This document shows positions 18,145-26,879 of a DNA stretch of 64,000 nt, in pieces; the stretch's first letter is position 1; every line of letters begins with the position of its first letter. The stretch is taken from NCBI RefSeq assembly GCF_036858155.1, contig NZ_JAAEJX010000002.1, forward strand, positions 1-64,000. Reading direction: 5' to 3'. The stretch is from Liberibacter brunswickensis (GTDB lineage Bacteria > Pseudomonadota > Alphaproteobacteria > Rhizobiales > Rhizobiaceae). Under the pieces are notes generated by a model that saw only the letters and a program-made list of their open reading frames with translations, was not told the origin of the DNA and made no database searches. The position numbers and the translations under genes were made by a program.

Positions 18145-20139
18145 TTAAATCGATAGTTTTCTCTCGACTATATCTATAATTGTAATAGCGTCGATGCCAA
18201 AGTGTTGATAAAGGAGATCGCAAGATCCTGATTTACCAAAACCTTGCATACCAATAAATATCCCATTAGATCCTATAAAAGCATCCCATCCTTGACGTAT
18301 TCCTGCTTCAACTGCAATCTTAATTGGAGATGAACCTATAACTTGTGCACGATACTCATCTGATTGCTCAAAAAACAATTCAAAACAAGGTACAGATACT
18401 ATACGAGTAGAAATATTACGAGCTGATAACACCTTATGCGCCTCTACAGCAATTTTTAATTCAGAACCTGAAGCAAAAATTGTAACTAATGCATCAGTAG
18501 AATTTATATAGTTATATGCTCCAAAAGAACATAAATTCTTTTCTTCAAATTGTGTTCTAAGAAAAGGTAAATTTTGTCTAGACAAAGATATCACAGATGG
18601 ACGATATTTTTCCTTAAGAGCTACCTGCCAACATTCTAACGTTTCTACTGAATCTACAGGCCTAAATACTAAAAGATTTGGAATAGCTCTTAATGCTGCC
18701 AAATGTTCTATAGGTTGATGTGTAGGACCATCTTCCCCTACCCCTATCGAATCATGTGTAAAAACATGAATTACCCTTATTCCCATCAAAGATGATAATC
18801 TTATGGCAGGACGGCTATAATCAGAAAATACTAGAAAAGTGCCAGCATACGGTATTAATCCCTTATGTAATGCTATCCCATTCATCATTGCAGCCATCGC
18901 ATGTTCACGGACACCATAATGCAAATAACGCCCTGAAAAATCACTCATAGAAATAGACTTCATCTGACTAGTTTTCGTACCGTTAGAACCAGTCAGATCT
19001 GCTGATCCTCCTATAAGTTCTGGCAAACAATCGTTAACTACATCCAAAACAAGCTCAGAAGATTTTCTCGTAGCAACTTCTGGCTTAGAATATTTAATTT
19101 TTTCTTTTAAATTTATAATAGAATTATCAAAAGAATCAGGAAGATCATCTGAAAAACGTCGTTTAAACTCTCTCTGGATACCATTCTCAACAGAAGAAAA
19201 ACGTTCTTGCCAATTTTCTCTTGCTTTCGAAGAACGTAAGCCAGCTAATCTCCATTTTTCCATTATATCATCAGGAATGCAAAAAGGATCTAAATCCCAA
19301 TTCAACGCCTTACGAGTAGCTTTTACTTCCTCTTGACCCAATGCAGAACCATGTACTTTATTAGTACCAGATTTATTTGGAGATCCAAAACCAATAATCG
19401 TTTTACAATCAATCATCGTTGGCTTGTCTGATGACTGAGATTTTTTAATAGCAGATGTAATATCTTGATGATCATGTCCATTAACAGACAGAGTGTTCCA
19501 CCCAGAAGCACGAAAACGAGCATGTTGATCAGTAGAATCTGCCAAAGAAATAGAACCATCTATAGAAATACCATTATTATCCCAGAGTAAAATTAGTTTA
19601 CTTAATCTAAGATGTCCTGCTAAAGAAATCGCTTCTTGGCTTATTCCTTCCATTAAACAACCATCGCCAGCCAAAACATACGTGTAATGGTCAATTAAAA
19701 AATCGCCGAATTCATCTCCTAATTTACGCTCTGCAATAGCCATACCAACGGCATTAGCAATTCCTTGTCCCAAAGGACCAGTCGTTGCTTCAACACCAGA
19801 AAAAAAGCCATACTCAGGATGACCAGCTGCCTTAGAACCAATAGTTCTAAATTTTTTTATATCATCAATTGTTATATCTTGATAACCCAGAAGATAGAGT
19901 AATGAGTAATATAATATAGATCCGTGTCCTGCTGACAAAACAAAACGATCTCTGTTTGGCCACAGAGGGTACCTAGGATCAAAAACAATAAATTTTGTGA
20001 AAAGAACAGTAACAACATCCGCCATTCCCATAGGTAAGCCAGGATGTCCAGACTTCACATTTTCTATGGCATCTATTGATAAGAATCTAATAGCATTTGC
20101 CATTCTTTTATAATCATTATCATACTTCATCAACACCAT
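18145..20139 (-). CDS. tkt: Transketolase
   Basis: 664 residues. The thiamine-diphosphate motif G-D-G-C-L-M-E-G-I-S-Q-E and N-N-G-I-S-I-D are present, with G-H-P-G-L-P-M-G near the start and the catalytic-loop H-D-S-I-G-V-G-E-D-G-P-T-H-Q-P. It moves two-carbon units in the non-oxidative pentose phosphate pathway. GGAGATAAGT directly precedes the first ATG; a second ATG three codons on is possible. First gene of the tkt-gap-pgk-aldolase unit, divergent from the cyclo-ligase gene. Confidence 0.97.
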   Translation of the reverse strand: MVLMKYDNDYKRMANAIRFLSIDAIENVKSGHPGLPMGMADVVTVLFTKFIVFDPRYPLWPNRDRFVLSAGHGSILYYSLLYLLGYQDITIDDIKKFRTIGSKAAGHPEYGFFSGVEATTGPLGQGIANAVGMAIAERKLGDEFGDFLIDHYTYVLAGDGCLMEGISQEAISLAGHLRLSKLILLWDNNGISIDGSISLADSTDQHARFRASGWNTLSVNGHDHQDITSAIKKSQSSDKPTMIDCKTIIGFGSPNKSGTNKVHGSALGQEEVKATRKALNWDLDPFCIPDDIMEKWRLAGLRSSKARENWQERFSSVENGIQREFKRRFSDDLPDSFDNSIINLKEKIKYSKPEVATRKSSELVLDVVNDCLPELIGGSADLTGSNGTKTSQMKSISMSDFSGRYLHYGVREHAMAAMMNGIALHKGLIPYAGTFLVFSDYSRPAIRLSSLMGIRVIHVFTHDSIGVGEDGPTHQPIEHLAALRAIPNLLVFRPVDSVETLECWQVALKEKYRPSVISLSRQNLPFLRTQFEEKNLCSFGAYNYINSTDALVTIFASGSELKIAVEAHKVLSARNISTRIVSVPCFELFFEQSDEYRAQVIGSSPIKIAVEAGIRQGWDAFIGSNGIFIGMQGFGKSGSCDLLYQHFGIDAITIIDIVERKLSI

Positions 20140-20238
20140 ACTTATCTCCGATGAAATACCTTAAGTTTTCTGAAACTACTTAACTAAATTCTCATACCAA
20201 AGAACGAACGACTAAAATAAGTATATCATGCGATAATC

Positions 20239-20340
20239 TGCTCTGTTTGCATATTATAATTTGTTAAACCTGATTTTTTCAATTTCCTTCAAAGGTATAT
20301 ACTAACTAAATAAAATAATTTACTCAATAAGAACAGAGCA
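20239..20340. other. Region closed by 9-bp inverted repeat, candidate structured RNA
   Basis: TGCTCTGTT (20239-20247) and AACAGAGCA (20332-20340) are perfectly complementary and enclose 84 AT-rich bases between the divergent genes tkt and 5-formyl-THF cyclo-ligase. In many proteobacteria 6S RNA is coded just upstream of the cyclo-ligase gene. I cannot fold a convincing 6S structure, so this is only a candidate, and the repeat could be chance. Confidence 0.25.
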
Positions 20341-20442
20341 AATAATGTAATTATTAAAAGATGATTAATGACTTAAAACGAATAATTGAAAGAGATAATG
20401 TATAATATTTTTTTGAAGATATGTTACAAATAAGGATATTAA

Positions 20443-21036
20443 ATGACTCTACAAGAACAGAAAAATATGATACGCAAAGAGAAAAAAAAAATAAGAGACA
20501 ATCTTTCCCCCGAAGAACGTCATAAAAAAAGCATTGCTCTTGCAAATATAGGGATAAAAGCAATCAAATTTAAAGAAGATAATCAAATTGCAATCTTTTT
20601 CCCTATTCAGTCAGAGGTAAATATAAATATGCTAGTCGAAAAAATAAAAATAAAAAAATGCTCCTTCTGCCTTCCAGAAATTACAGACAACAAAATGGTT
20701 TTTCGTAAATACGAAAATCCTAAAAAACTTGTCAAATCATCATTTAGCATTCTATCACCACCATCTTATACTTGTGAAATGAGCCCAGATATTATACTAG
20801 TACCACTTGTTGCATTTGATTCTCAGGGCAATCGTATAGGATATGGAAAAGGATATTATGATCGTGCTATAGCTAATGAACGACTTAAAGGGAAAAACCC
20901 TTATCTTGTTGGTATTGCATACGATATTCAGGAAACCTCATGCATTCAAGTGGAATCCACCGATATTCGTCTACATGCAATCCTAACAGAAAGTAGGTTT
21001 AAAAAATTTGATAAAGAGTATACGGATAAATCATGA
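20443..21036 (+). CDS. 5-formyltetrahydrofolate cyclo-ligase
   Basis: 197 residues. N-terminal R-K-E-K-K-K-I-R-D-N-L is the basic ATP-binding helix and G-Y-G-K-G-Y-Y-D-R is the family's substrate motif. The enzyme converts 5-formyl-THF to 5,10-methenyl-THF using ATP and so recycles stored folate. AAGGA precedes the ATG. Its TGA overlaps the ATG of the next gene by 4 bases (ATGA), which implies translational coupling. Confidence 0.93.
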   Translation: MTLQEQKNMIRKEKKKIRDNLSPEERHKKSIALANIGIKAIKFKEDNQIAIFFPIQSEVNINMLVEKIKIKKCSFCLPEITDNKMVFRKYENPKKLVKSSFSILSPPSYTCEMSPDIILVPLVAFDSQGNRIGYGKGYYDRAIANERLKGKNPYLVGIAYDIQETSCIQVESTDIRLHAILTESRFKKFDKEYTDKS

Positions 21037-21857
21037 GACTTCTATTCCTTGGTGACATCGTTGGGAAAACAGGTAGATCAATTGTTTGCGAGGCTCTACC
21101 ACGCTTAATTAAAGATTTTAAGCTTGATTTCGTAATAGCTAATGGAGAAAACAGTGCTGGTGGCTTTGGTATTACCGAAAAGATACTTTGTGAAATGATA
21201 GAAGTTGGAATAGACGTAATAACTACAGGGAACCATGTTTGGGATAAACGAGAAGCACTTGTATTTTCTCAACGTTACCATCAATTTCTACGTCCAGCAA
21301 ATTATCCCCTTGACACTCCAGGCAATGGATCTGGGTTGTATCAAGCCAAAAATGGTGCAAATATCTTGGTTTCCAATATAATGGGGAGAATTTTTATGAA
21401 TCCTATATTAGGTGACCCATTTAAAACCGCTGCTATAATTTTAGAAACATGCCACCTAAAAGAACAAGCTGATGTTATAGTATTTGACTTTCATGCCGAA
21501 ACAACTAGTGAAAAACAATGCTTTGCACATTTTTTAGATAGTCGCGCTAGCCTTGTCGTAGGAACTCATACACATATTCCTACTGCCGACGCACAGATTC
21601 TTGATGGTGGAACTGGTTATATATCCGATCTTGGAATGTGTGGCGACTATAATTCTTCTATAGGATTAGATAAAGAAGAACCTATTAATCGTTTTCTTAC
21701 ACAAATTCCAAGAAATCGTTTCATTGTTGCAAATGGATCCGCAACTTTATGTGGAGTATGTGCAGATATTTCCGATGTTACTGGGTTGACTGAAAAAATT
21801 TCACCTATACGCATTGGCCCTCGACTTCAGGAAGTAAGTCCAAACTTTTGGATGTAG
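21033..21857 (+). CDS. YmdB-like metallophosphoesterase (TIGR00282 family)
   Basis: 274 residues. Metal ligands are visible as F-L-G-D-I-V-G at the start, N-G-E-N-S, G-N-H-V-W-D-K, F-H-A-E-T-T-S-E-K and G-T-H-T-H-I-P-T-A-D. The family holds two metals and hydrolyses phosphodiesters; Bacillus YmdB acts on cyclic nucleotides and affects RNA levels. The substrate here is unknown. It overlaps the cyclo-ligase gene by 4 bp and is followed by the YebC gene, an order usual in rhizobia. Confidence 0.9.
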   Translation: MRLLFLGDIVGKTGRSIVCEALPRLIKDFKLDFVIANGENSAGGFGITEKILCEMIEVGIDVITTGNHVWDKREALVFSQRYHQFLRPANYPLDTPGNGSGLYQAKNGANILVSNIMGRIFMNPILGDPFKTAAIILETCHLKEQADVIVFDFHAETTSEKQCFAHFLDSRASLVVGTHTHIPTADAQILDGGTGYISDLGMCGDYNSSIGLDKEEPINRFLTQIPRNRFIVANGSATLCGVCADISDVTGLTEKISPIRIGPRLQEVSPNFWM

Positions 21858-21927
21858 CAAAAAATGAATCGAACAACATTTCATTCCCACACTTAACAAC
21901 TAAAAGAATCAAAAAGGTATCACGCTG

Positions 21928-22656
21928 ATGGCTGGACACTCTCAATTTAAAAATATTATGCATCGCAAAGAGCACAAAGATTCCCTAAAATCAAAAATGT
22001 TTTCTAAATTATCTCGTGAAATCACAGTATCCGCTAAGATATCCGGACAAAATCCATTAGAAAATCCACGACTAAGATTAGCTATTCAAAATGCTAAGAA
22101 TCAGTCAATGCCCAAAGAAAACATTGAACGCGCCATTAAAAAAGCAGGAACAGACGATCTAGGAAATTACATTAACATAAGATACGAAGGTTATGCACCT
22201 GAAGGCGTTGCTATAATTATTGAAGCCTTAACGGATAATCGAAATCGTACAGCATCTAGCATAAGATCTATTTTCACCAAAGCAAATGGCTCTCTTGGAT
22301 CTACAGGATCTGCAACTCCTTTCTTTGAACAAATTGGAGAAATTATTTACCCATCAGCAATTGGAGATTATAACGTAGCAATGGAAGCAGCTATTGAAGC
22401 TAATGCTTCTGAAGTATTACAAGAAGATCAAGAATATATATTTTACTGTGATTTCAATGATATAGGATTAACTCCTAACAAATTAGAGGAGAAAATTGGT
22501 GAGGCAAATAGTATCAAAGTTATATGGAAGCCATTAAATTTCATAAAAGTATCAAATGAAGATAAAGTAAAGTCTATCATCAAAATGATTGAAAACCTTG
22601 AAGACGATGATGATGTCCAAAGTGTATACTCTAATCTTAAAATTTTAGATTCTTAA
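21928..22656 (+). CDS. YebC/PmpR-family protein (TACO1-like)
   Basis: 242 residues opening M-A-G-H-S-Q-F-K-N-I-M-H-R-K, with the three-domain YebC pattern: N-P-R-L-R-L-A-I-Q-N-A-K, M-P-K-E-N-I-E-R-A-I-K-K and G-Y-A-P-E-G-V-A-I-I-I-E-A-L-T-D-N-R-N-R-T. Members bind DNA as regulators or, as more recent work shows, ribosomes to ease translation of difficult sequences. AAAAAGGTA lies upstream of the ATG. In most proteobacteria ruvCAB follows; here the next 2.2 kb is phage debris. Confidence 0.94.
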   Translation: MAGHSQFKNIMHRKEHKDSLKSKMFSKLSREITVSAKISGQNPLENPRLRLAIQNAKNQSMPKENIERAIKKAGTDDLGNYINIRYEGYAPEGVAIIIEALTDNRNRTASSIRSIFTKANGSLGSTGSATPFFEQIGEIIYPSAIGDYNVAMEAAIEANASEVLQEDQEYIFYCDFNDIGLTPNKLEEKIGEANSIKVIWKPLNFIKVSNEDKVKSIIKMIENLEDDDDVQSVYSNLKILDS

Positions 22657-23063
22657 ATATATAACAGTCAAAATGATAGACTGAATAGTTTTATGCTACC
22701 TATGATTATTGTAAAAACAGCTATATTCTCGTAATATAGACTTATTAACCCTATTACACCGTAAAATAAATGGTTTATATATCCCTAAATATAGGATATA
22801 TACCTGCAAAAACAGCGTTGATTATAAATTATTTTATAGTAATCATATCCTTTTTGATATGAAATCACACTGTTTTAGAAGAATCAAAAGGTTGCCAACA
22901 ATCTGCGAAAGGGGAAAGTATTAAAATCGCTCATTAATAGTTAATAGCTATTAGCTCACATGTAGTTGATGTATAATATTTAAGTATAAAATTTGAAATA
23001 AATGCTAGATATGGATTTATATTTTAGCTGCATTAGGTAAAGGAGGAAGAAAGAGAATACATC
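22657..23063. other. AT-rich spacer with small palindromes at the edge of the phage scar
   Basis: No open frame. Two hairpins are visible: TATATATCC (22776-22784) with GGATATATA (22794-22802), and TCATATC (22843-22849) with GATATGA (22856-22862). Neither has a clear T-tract. An AGGAGGA at 23041-23047 leads into the broken gene that starts at 23064. Confidence 0.45.
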
Positions 23064-23289
23064 ATGTCACATACGTTATTTAATACTGTAGAAGATATTG
23101 ATCTAAACTTGTATCTTACGTTTGTGTGGGGCAAATTAGTGGAGGCGAAGTACGTGCTATTAAGGAGTTGCAAGAGGAAATTGTAACAAATACAATATGG
23201 GGTACATCCGTGATCGTGTTAGAATCAATAAAATAGTAGGCAGTGTTTTTATTACTTTTAACACAGAAGTAGCTCTAGTTATTGAATAA
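23064..23289 (+). pseudogene. Frameshifted small gene, probable phage remnant
   Basis: ATG 23064 follows AGGAGGA and reads M-S-H-T-L-F-N-T-V-E-D-I-D, but sense is kept only by switching frame twice. After about 23 codons the second frame reads Q-I-S-G-G-E-V-R-A-I-K-E-L-Q-E-E-I, and a third frame reads Y-I-R-D-R-V-R-I-N-K-I-V-G-S-V-F to a TAA at 23287-23289. The joined product would be about 75 residues. I do not recognise the family. The strong ribosome site and protein-like composition suggest a recently broken gene. Confidence 0.45.
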
Positions 23290-23572
23290 TAATAAGATAC
23301 TCATTTCTAAAATAAAAACATCAAAGAGAGTAAGCCAAAAAAATAGACGAATGAGGCTAAATTATCCGTACGAAACAATCAACGATTCTTGAGGACGGCG
23401 AAGCTATTTATGACTACTTGAGTAGTAGATTTTGATTCTGTTATAAAAATTATGACACTAAGTTATATTAAAAATGAACATATACCTTTGACATGTTGAT
23501 CTTTTTTTTTGTTATTATTCAATAACTTATTGTAGTCAATGCCATTTTCCATACTCATATTAGTAATACACT

Positions 23573-24027
23573 TCACTCTATATTTTTTTGTTTTATCGCT
23601 ATTAGATAATTATTGCCTAGATCCCCTCTTTTTATCCTATTTTCTATAGGTGTAATATTTATCTGAGTTGAAGAATTTGCCTCGAAAGTATGAATTTTTT
23701 TCTGCAGATCTTTGATCTTATTTTCAAAATCTTTAAACTTGAAATTGGCTGGTGCTAGATTATGCGAAAATTAACGCAATTATTTTTGTATATTTTCCAG
23801 CTTTTGACTGTATTCTTCTATAAGAGAAGCAATTTCCTACCGTTTTATTATCGTCTGTCTGTATTAATAACAGCAGTAAATAGGGAGTTCCAATAGTCAC
23901 AAGCACCCTCAGGAGGGAGTTTTTACATAATTACTTTGTCTCAACCAATAATACAGTTTGTTTCAACAGTATAAGAATGAGGAGCTAGTATTTGGTCTCC
24001 AACTTTAACAAACACTTTACTGTTCAT
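23573..24027 (-). pseudogene. Decayed phage-type gene with in-frame stops
   Basis: On the minus strand GAGGA precedes ATG 24027, which reads M-N-S-K-V-F-V-K-V-G-D-Q-I-L-A-P-H-S. In the same frame there are two stops (TGA after I-I-G, TAA after K-V-I-M) before L-P-P-E-G-A-C-D-Y-W-N-S. A frameshift follows, then a charged coiled-coil-like stretch K-F-K-D-F-E-N-K-I-K-D-L-Q-K-K-I, ending at TGA 23573-23575. The start resembles small phage structural proteins, but I cannot name a family. Confidence 0.5.
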
Positions 24028-24123
24028 ATTTCCTCACGTATCTTAAAGGTGGTTGTATTTATTATCCCCTGCAATGTACGAAATCTGACTTTGTAGATGA
24101 TATCAGGAGAAACATGGAGTTAT

Positions 24124-24322
24124 TTACTTCCCATATCTTTTATCTGATTGTCGATAGACGTAAAATCTATTAGAAGTAAAGACTTAAGCTCACTGGCTTT
24201 ATCTTGAAAATTTTTTCCTTCTGTTTTTTGTGATTCTTCTTATCCTGTGCTCTTTTTCGCTTCTACTTACCTTTTAACTTGTGCAGTATGTTGTTTTAAT
24301 TCTTCAAATTGCCCAAAAGAAA
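24124..24322 (-). pseudogene. Second decayed coiled-coil gene fragment
   Basis: Minus-strand frame rich in Glu, Lys and Gln (Q-F-E-E-L-K-Q-H-T-A-Q-V-K, then E-E-S-Q-K-T-E-G-K, then F-Q-D-K-A-S-E-L-K-S-L-L) interrupted by two stops and ending at TAA 24124-24126. It lies upstream of the other decayed gene on the same strand. Start and family are not recognisable. Confidence 0.35.
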
Positions 24323-24375
24323 ATAAAATTATTAAACCAGAAGTTACTTATATCTCTGAAAGAGACTTTGGATAA

Positions 24376-24777
24376 CATATTTTCTTAAAAAATCAGAAAA
24401 TCGGAACTTTTGTAACCATTGAGCTATCTAAATATTTTATGAAACTACTGGAGATAATACCTATGGGTACAGATACGTTTTTTGTCATAATGGATGCCCA
24501 CCAATTCGTCATCTGGTTTGGATTAAAAGCACGAAAAGCAGGTATTAATAAATCAGCTCATGGAGTTCGTAAATTCTCTGCGACTATTTCAGCGGAAAAT
24601 GGAGCAACTACTCATGAATTGATGGCCACTTATGGCTGGAAATCAGTAGCACAAGCAGAAACTTATACTAAAGGAGCGGATCGTATCCGTTTAGGAATCA
24701 AAACTTCAAGGCTTATTTCTGAAGCTATAGAATCTAATAAGCCCGAACCCAATAAAAAAGGTAAGGGTCGGGGGTGA
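24376..24777 (+). pseudogene. Truncated tyrosine recombinase (phage integrase), C-terminal catalytic part
   Basis: The open frame runs from 24376, just after a stop at 24373-24375. ATG 24439 would give 112 residues, but family-like sequence (I-G-T-F-V-T-I-E-L-S) begins before it. Catalytic box II is present as S-A-H-G-V-R-K (H-x-x-R), then E-L-M-A-T-Y-G-W-K-S and the nucleophile in A-E-T-Y-T-K-G-A-D-R. The N-terminal DNA-binding domain and first catalytic arginine of a roughly 330-residue integrase are missing, so it cannot be active. Its last 90 bases belong to the perfect repeat also found at 32-176. Confidence 0.8.
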
Positions 24778-24832
24778 TAAAATGACGTTAAATCATACAG
24801 TTAGAGGCTATAATACAATATTAACTTAATAT
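24688..24832 (+). repeat. 145-bp perfect direct repeat, copy 2
   Basis: Identical to 32-176. It covers the integrase 3' end and 54 bp beyond the stop; the flanks diverge at once on both sides. Confidence 0.9.
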
Positions 24833-25031
24833 GGGATTATAAAAGCTAACTAGGAAATTAGGAAAAATTATTTGCACTTTTAACAAATAATAAACATGAT
24901 CTTGTGCGAAAACTTCAATAGACTAATGATTACGAGTATCCGTCATCTTCAACAACTAATAATCTCTATAACGATAAATAATGGTATAAAAAAAATCCCA
25001 ATAGTTTTTTAAAATCATATTGATTACTTTA

Positions 25032-25119
25032 TGGAGGAGAGGAAGGGATTCGAACCCTCGATACGTTTCCGTATACACCCTTAGCAGGGGTGCGCCTTCA
25101 ACCACTCGGCCACCTCTCC
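25032..25119 (-). tRNA. tRNA-Ser (GCT)
   Basis: Class II tRNA on the minus strand: GGAGAGG acceptor, anticodon stem CACCC/GGGTG with loop CTGCTAA (anticodon GCT), long variable arm, T-loop GGTTCGAATCC and encoded CCA at 25032-25034. Its 3' end faces the integrase remnant about 255 bp away. Confidence 0.96.
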
Positions 25120-25281
25120 ATCTAGATGAAATATGTTGGTATTTCCCTTAATAATCAAGTGTTTTATTTTTTCTCGATAGAAAACTATCATTTCAATTAT
25201 ATGATTTAAATTTTAATAACTATAATTTCTATTATAAGATAAATATCACATAATCAACACATTCTATGGATTTATAAATTA

Positions 25282-26697
25282 TTAGTTAGGAACAATGTTT
25301 TTAAGATATTCGAACAACGAACTAATTAATTTTTGTTTTTTAGCATCTTCTTTATGTATGTTACTAAGTTCATATAGTTTATTTCGATACTCCTCAACAC
25401 GAAGACTATTAAAAACATTCTTTCTATGCTCCAACCATTTTTGTTTTTCTTTATAATTTAATGTATGAGGAAAGTTACGAGCTCTATATCGAAATAATAA
25501 TTCAGGCAATCGACGGTCAAAAAATGAAACATCTAACTTCGATAATTTTTCTGGTTTAACGTCTAATATAAGATTCATTATTTCACGGTCTTTATCTGAG
25601 AAAAAACCATCATAAAGTTGAGAATCTACGTCTTGAGATTTTGGAAAAGGTTTACTAAATATAGACTTTACTTTATCTTGAAGATCAGTTTGTTTACGTA
25701 ATAAAGATAAATTATCTAAACATTGATTATAATCAATGCCCCAACGTTCAAAATCTTTTTCATCAAAACGATCCATCGAAGAAAGAACTGGACACTTATT
25801 AAGATGCACCAATTTGAGAGGAACAGGGGACAAACTACCTAAAATACCATGCTTTGTAAATAATCTTTCCTCTAGCTGAGTACTATTCAAATCCTGTAAT
25901 ACACTCATATTACCACTTAAATTACAGCTAATTATTTGAGTATCATACTTAGGATGATATGCTATAGGAGCAATCAAAGCAGTATTCCCCTTAGGATTTG
26001 AGAACTTACCTGAAACATGTACTAAGGGAGACATTTTATCGCAATTAATAATTTTTTTCAGAGTATTTTTATGACGATGATCATACAAATCCTTGAATAA
26101 TACAGGCTTTCGTTTACGAACTAATTTCATTAACTCAAGAGTAGCATGAACATCTGAATCTGCATCATGTGCATTAATATGTTCAATATTGTTAGCTATC
26201 GCCAAATCCTCAAGCTTAAAACTATAGATACCATCATCTCTACGAGGCCATTTGATACCCTCAGGAGAAAAATCATGAATAGCACGCATAACATCTAATA
26301 AATCCCATCTAGAATTTTCTTGTTTCCAACTCCAACCATATGGATCATAAAAATTACGATATAAAATATTACGACTATATTCATCATCAAACCTAATATT
26401 GTTGTAACCAATAATACAAGTATTAGGCTTGCTGAAAAATTGATGAATGCGTTTTGCAAACTCAGCTTCTATAATACCATTATGCAAGGCTTTTTGTGGC
26501 GTAATACCATTGATTAATACAGCTTCTGGATCTACTAAATAATCATCAGCTAGCTTGCAAAAAAATACTTCTTTACTCTCTATATTTTCCAACTGGTGAT
26601 CAACGCGCAAACCAGCAAATTGGGCAGGACGATCCAATGCAACATTTTTACCAAATGTTTCATAATCATATATTACAAAACTGCAATTCAAAATCAT
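25282..26697 (-). CDS. sbcB: Exodeoxyribonuclease I
   Basis: 471 residues. A DnaQ-like DEDDh nuclease occupies the first 190 residues: F-V-I-Y-D-Y-E-T-F-G (Asp, Glu), I-I-G-Y-N-N-I-R-F-D-D-E, and H-D-A-D-S-D-V-H-A-T. The ExoI C-terminal region follows. It degrades single-stranded DNA 3' to 5' in recombination and mismatch repair. The length matches E. coli SbcB (475). ExoI is best known from gammaproteobacteria, so its place beside phage debris allows, but does not prove, horizontal origin. Confidence 0.93.
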   Translation of the reverse strand: MILNCSFVIYDYETFGKNVALDRPAQFAGLRVDHQLENIESKEVFFCKLADDYLVDPEAVLINGITPQKALHNGIIEAEFAKRIHQFFSKPNTCIIGYNNIRFDDEYSRNILYRNFYDPYGWSWKQENSRWDLLDVMRAIHDFSPEGIKWPRRDDGIYSFKLEDLAIANNIEHINAHDADSDVHATLELMKLVRKRKPVLFKDLYDHRHKNTLKKIINCDKMSPLVHVSGKFSNPKGNTALIAPIAYHPKYDTQIISCNLSGNMSVLQDLNSTQLEERLFTKHGILGSLSPVPLKLVHLNKCPVLSSMDRFDEKDFERWGIDYNQCLDNLSLLRKQTDLQDKVKSIFSKPFPKSQDVDSQLYDGFFSDKDREIMNLILDVKPEKLSKLDVSFFDRRLPELLFRYRARNFPHTLNYKEKQKWLEHRKNVFNSLRVEEYRNKLYELSNIHKEDAKKQKLISSLFEYLKNIVPN

Positions 26698-26879
26698 AAC
26701 TCCATATATGTATTTTCATTAACATATAATCATCATACAGCATATTTTAAAAAATGACTCGAACAATACAAAAGAGATCTCTATTAAAAAAAATACAATT
26801 TTTAGGATAATATTCTAAAAATAATAATATTATTAAATATGATTTAAAACAATATAACCAATGATTAATAGAATACTTA

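Noticed and set aside
20354..20563. Minus-strand open frame overlapping the cyclo-ligase start
   Set aside because: It covers the promoter and 5' end of a well-supported gene, has low-complexity hydrophobic composition and no family.
22657..24832. CRISPR array or defence island in the accessory region
   Set aside because: No spaced direct repeats and no cas, nuclease-helicase or toxin-antitoxin signatures; only phage gene fragments.
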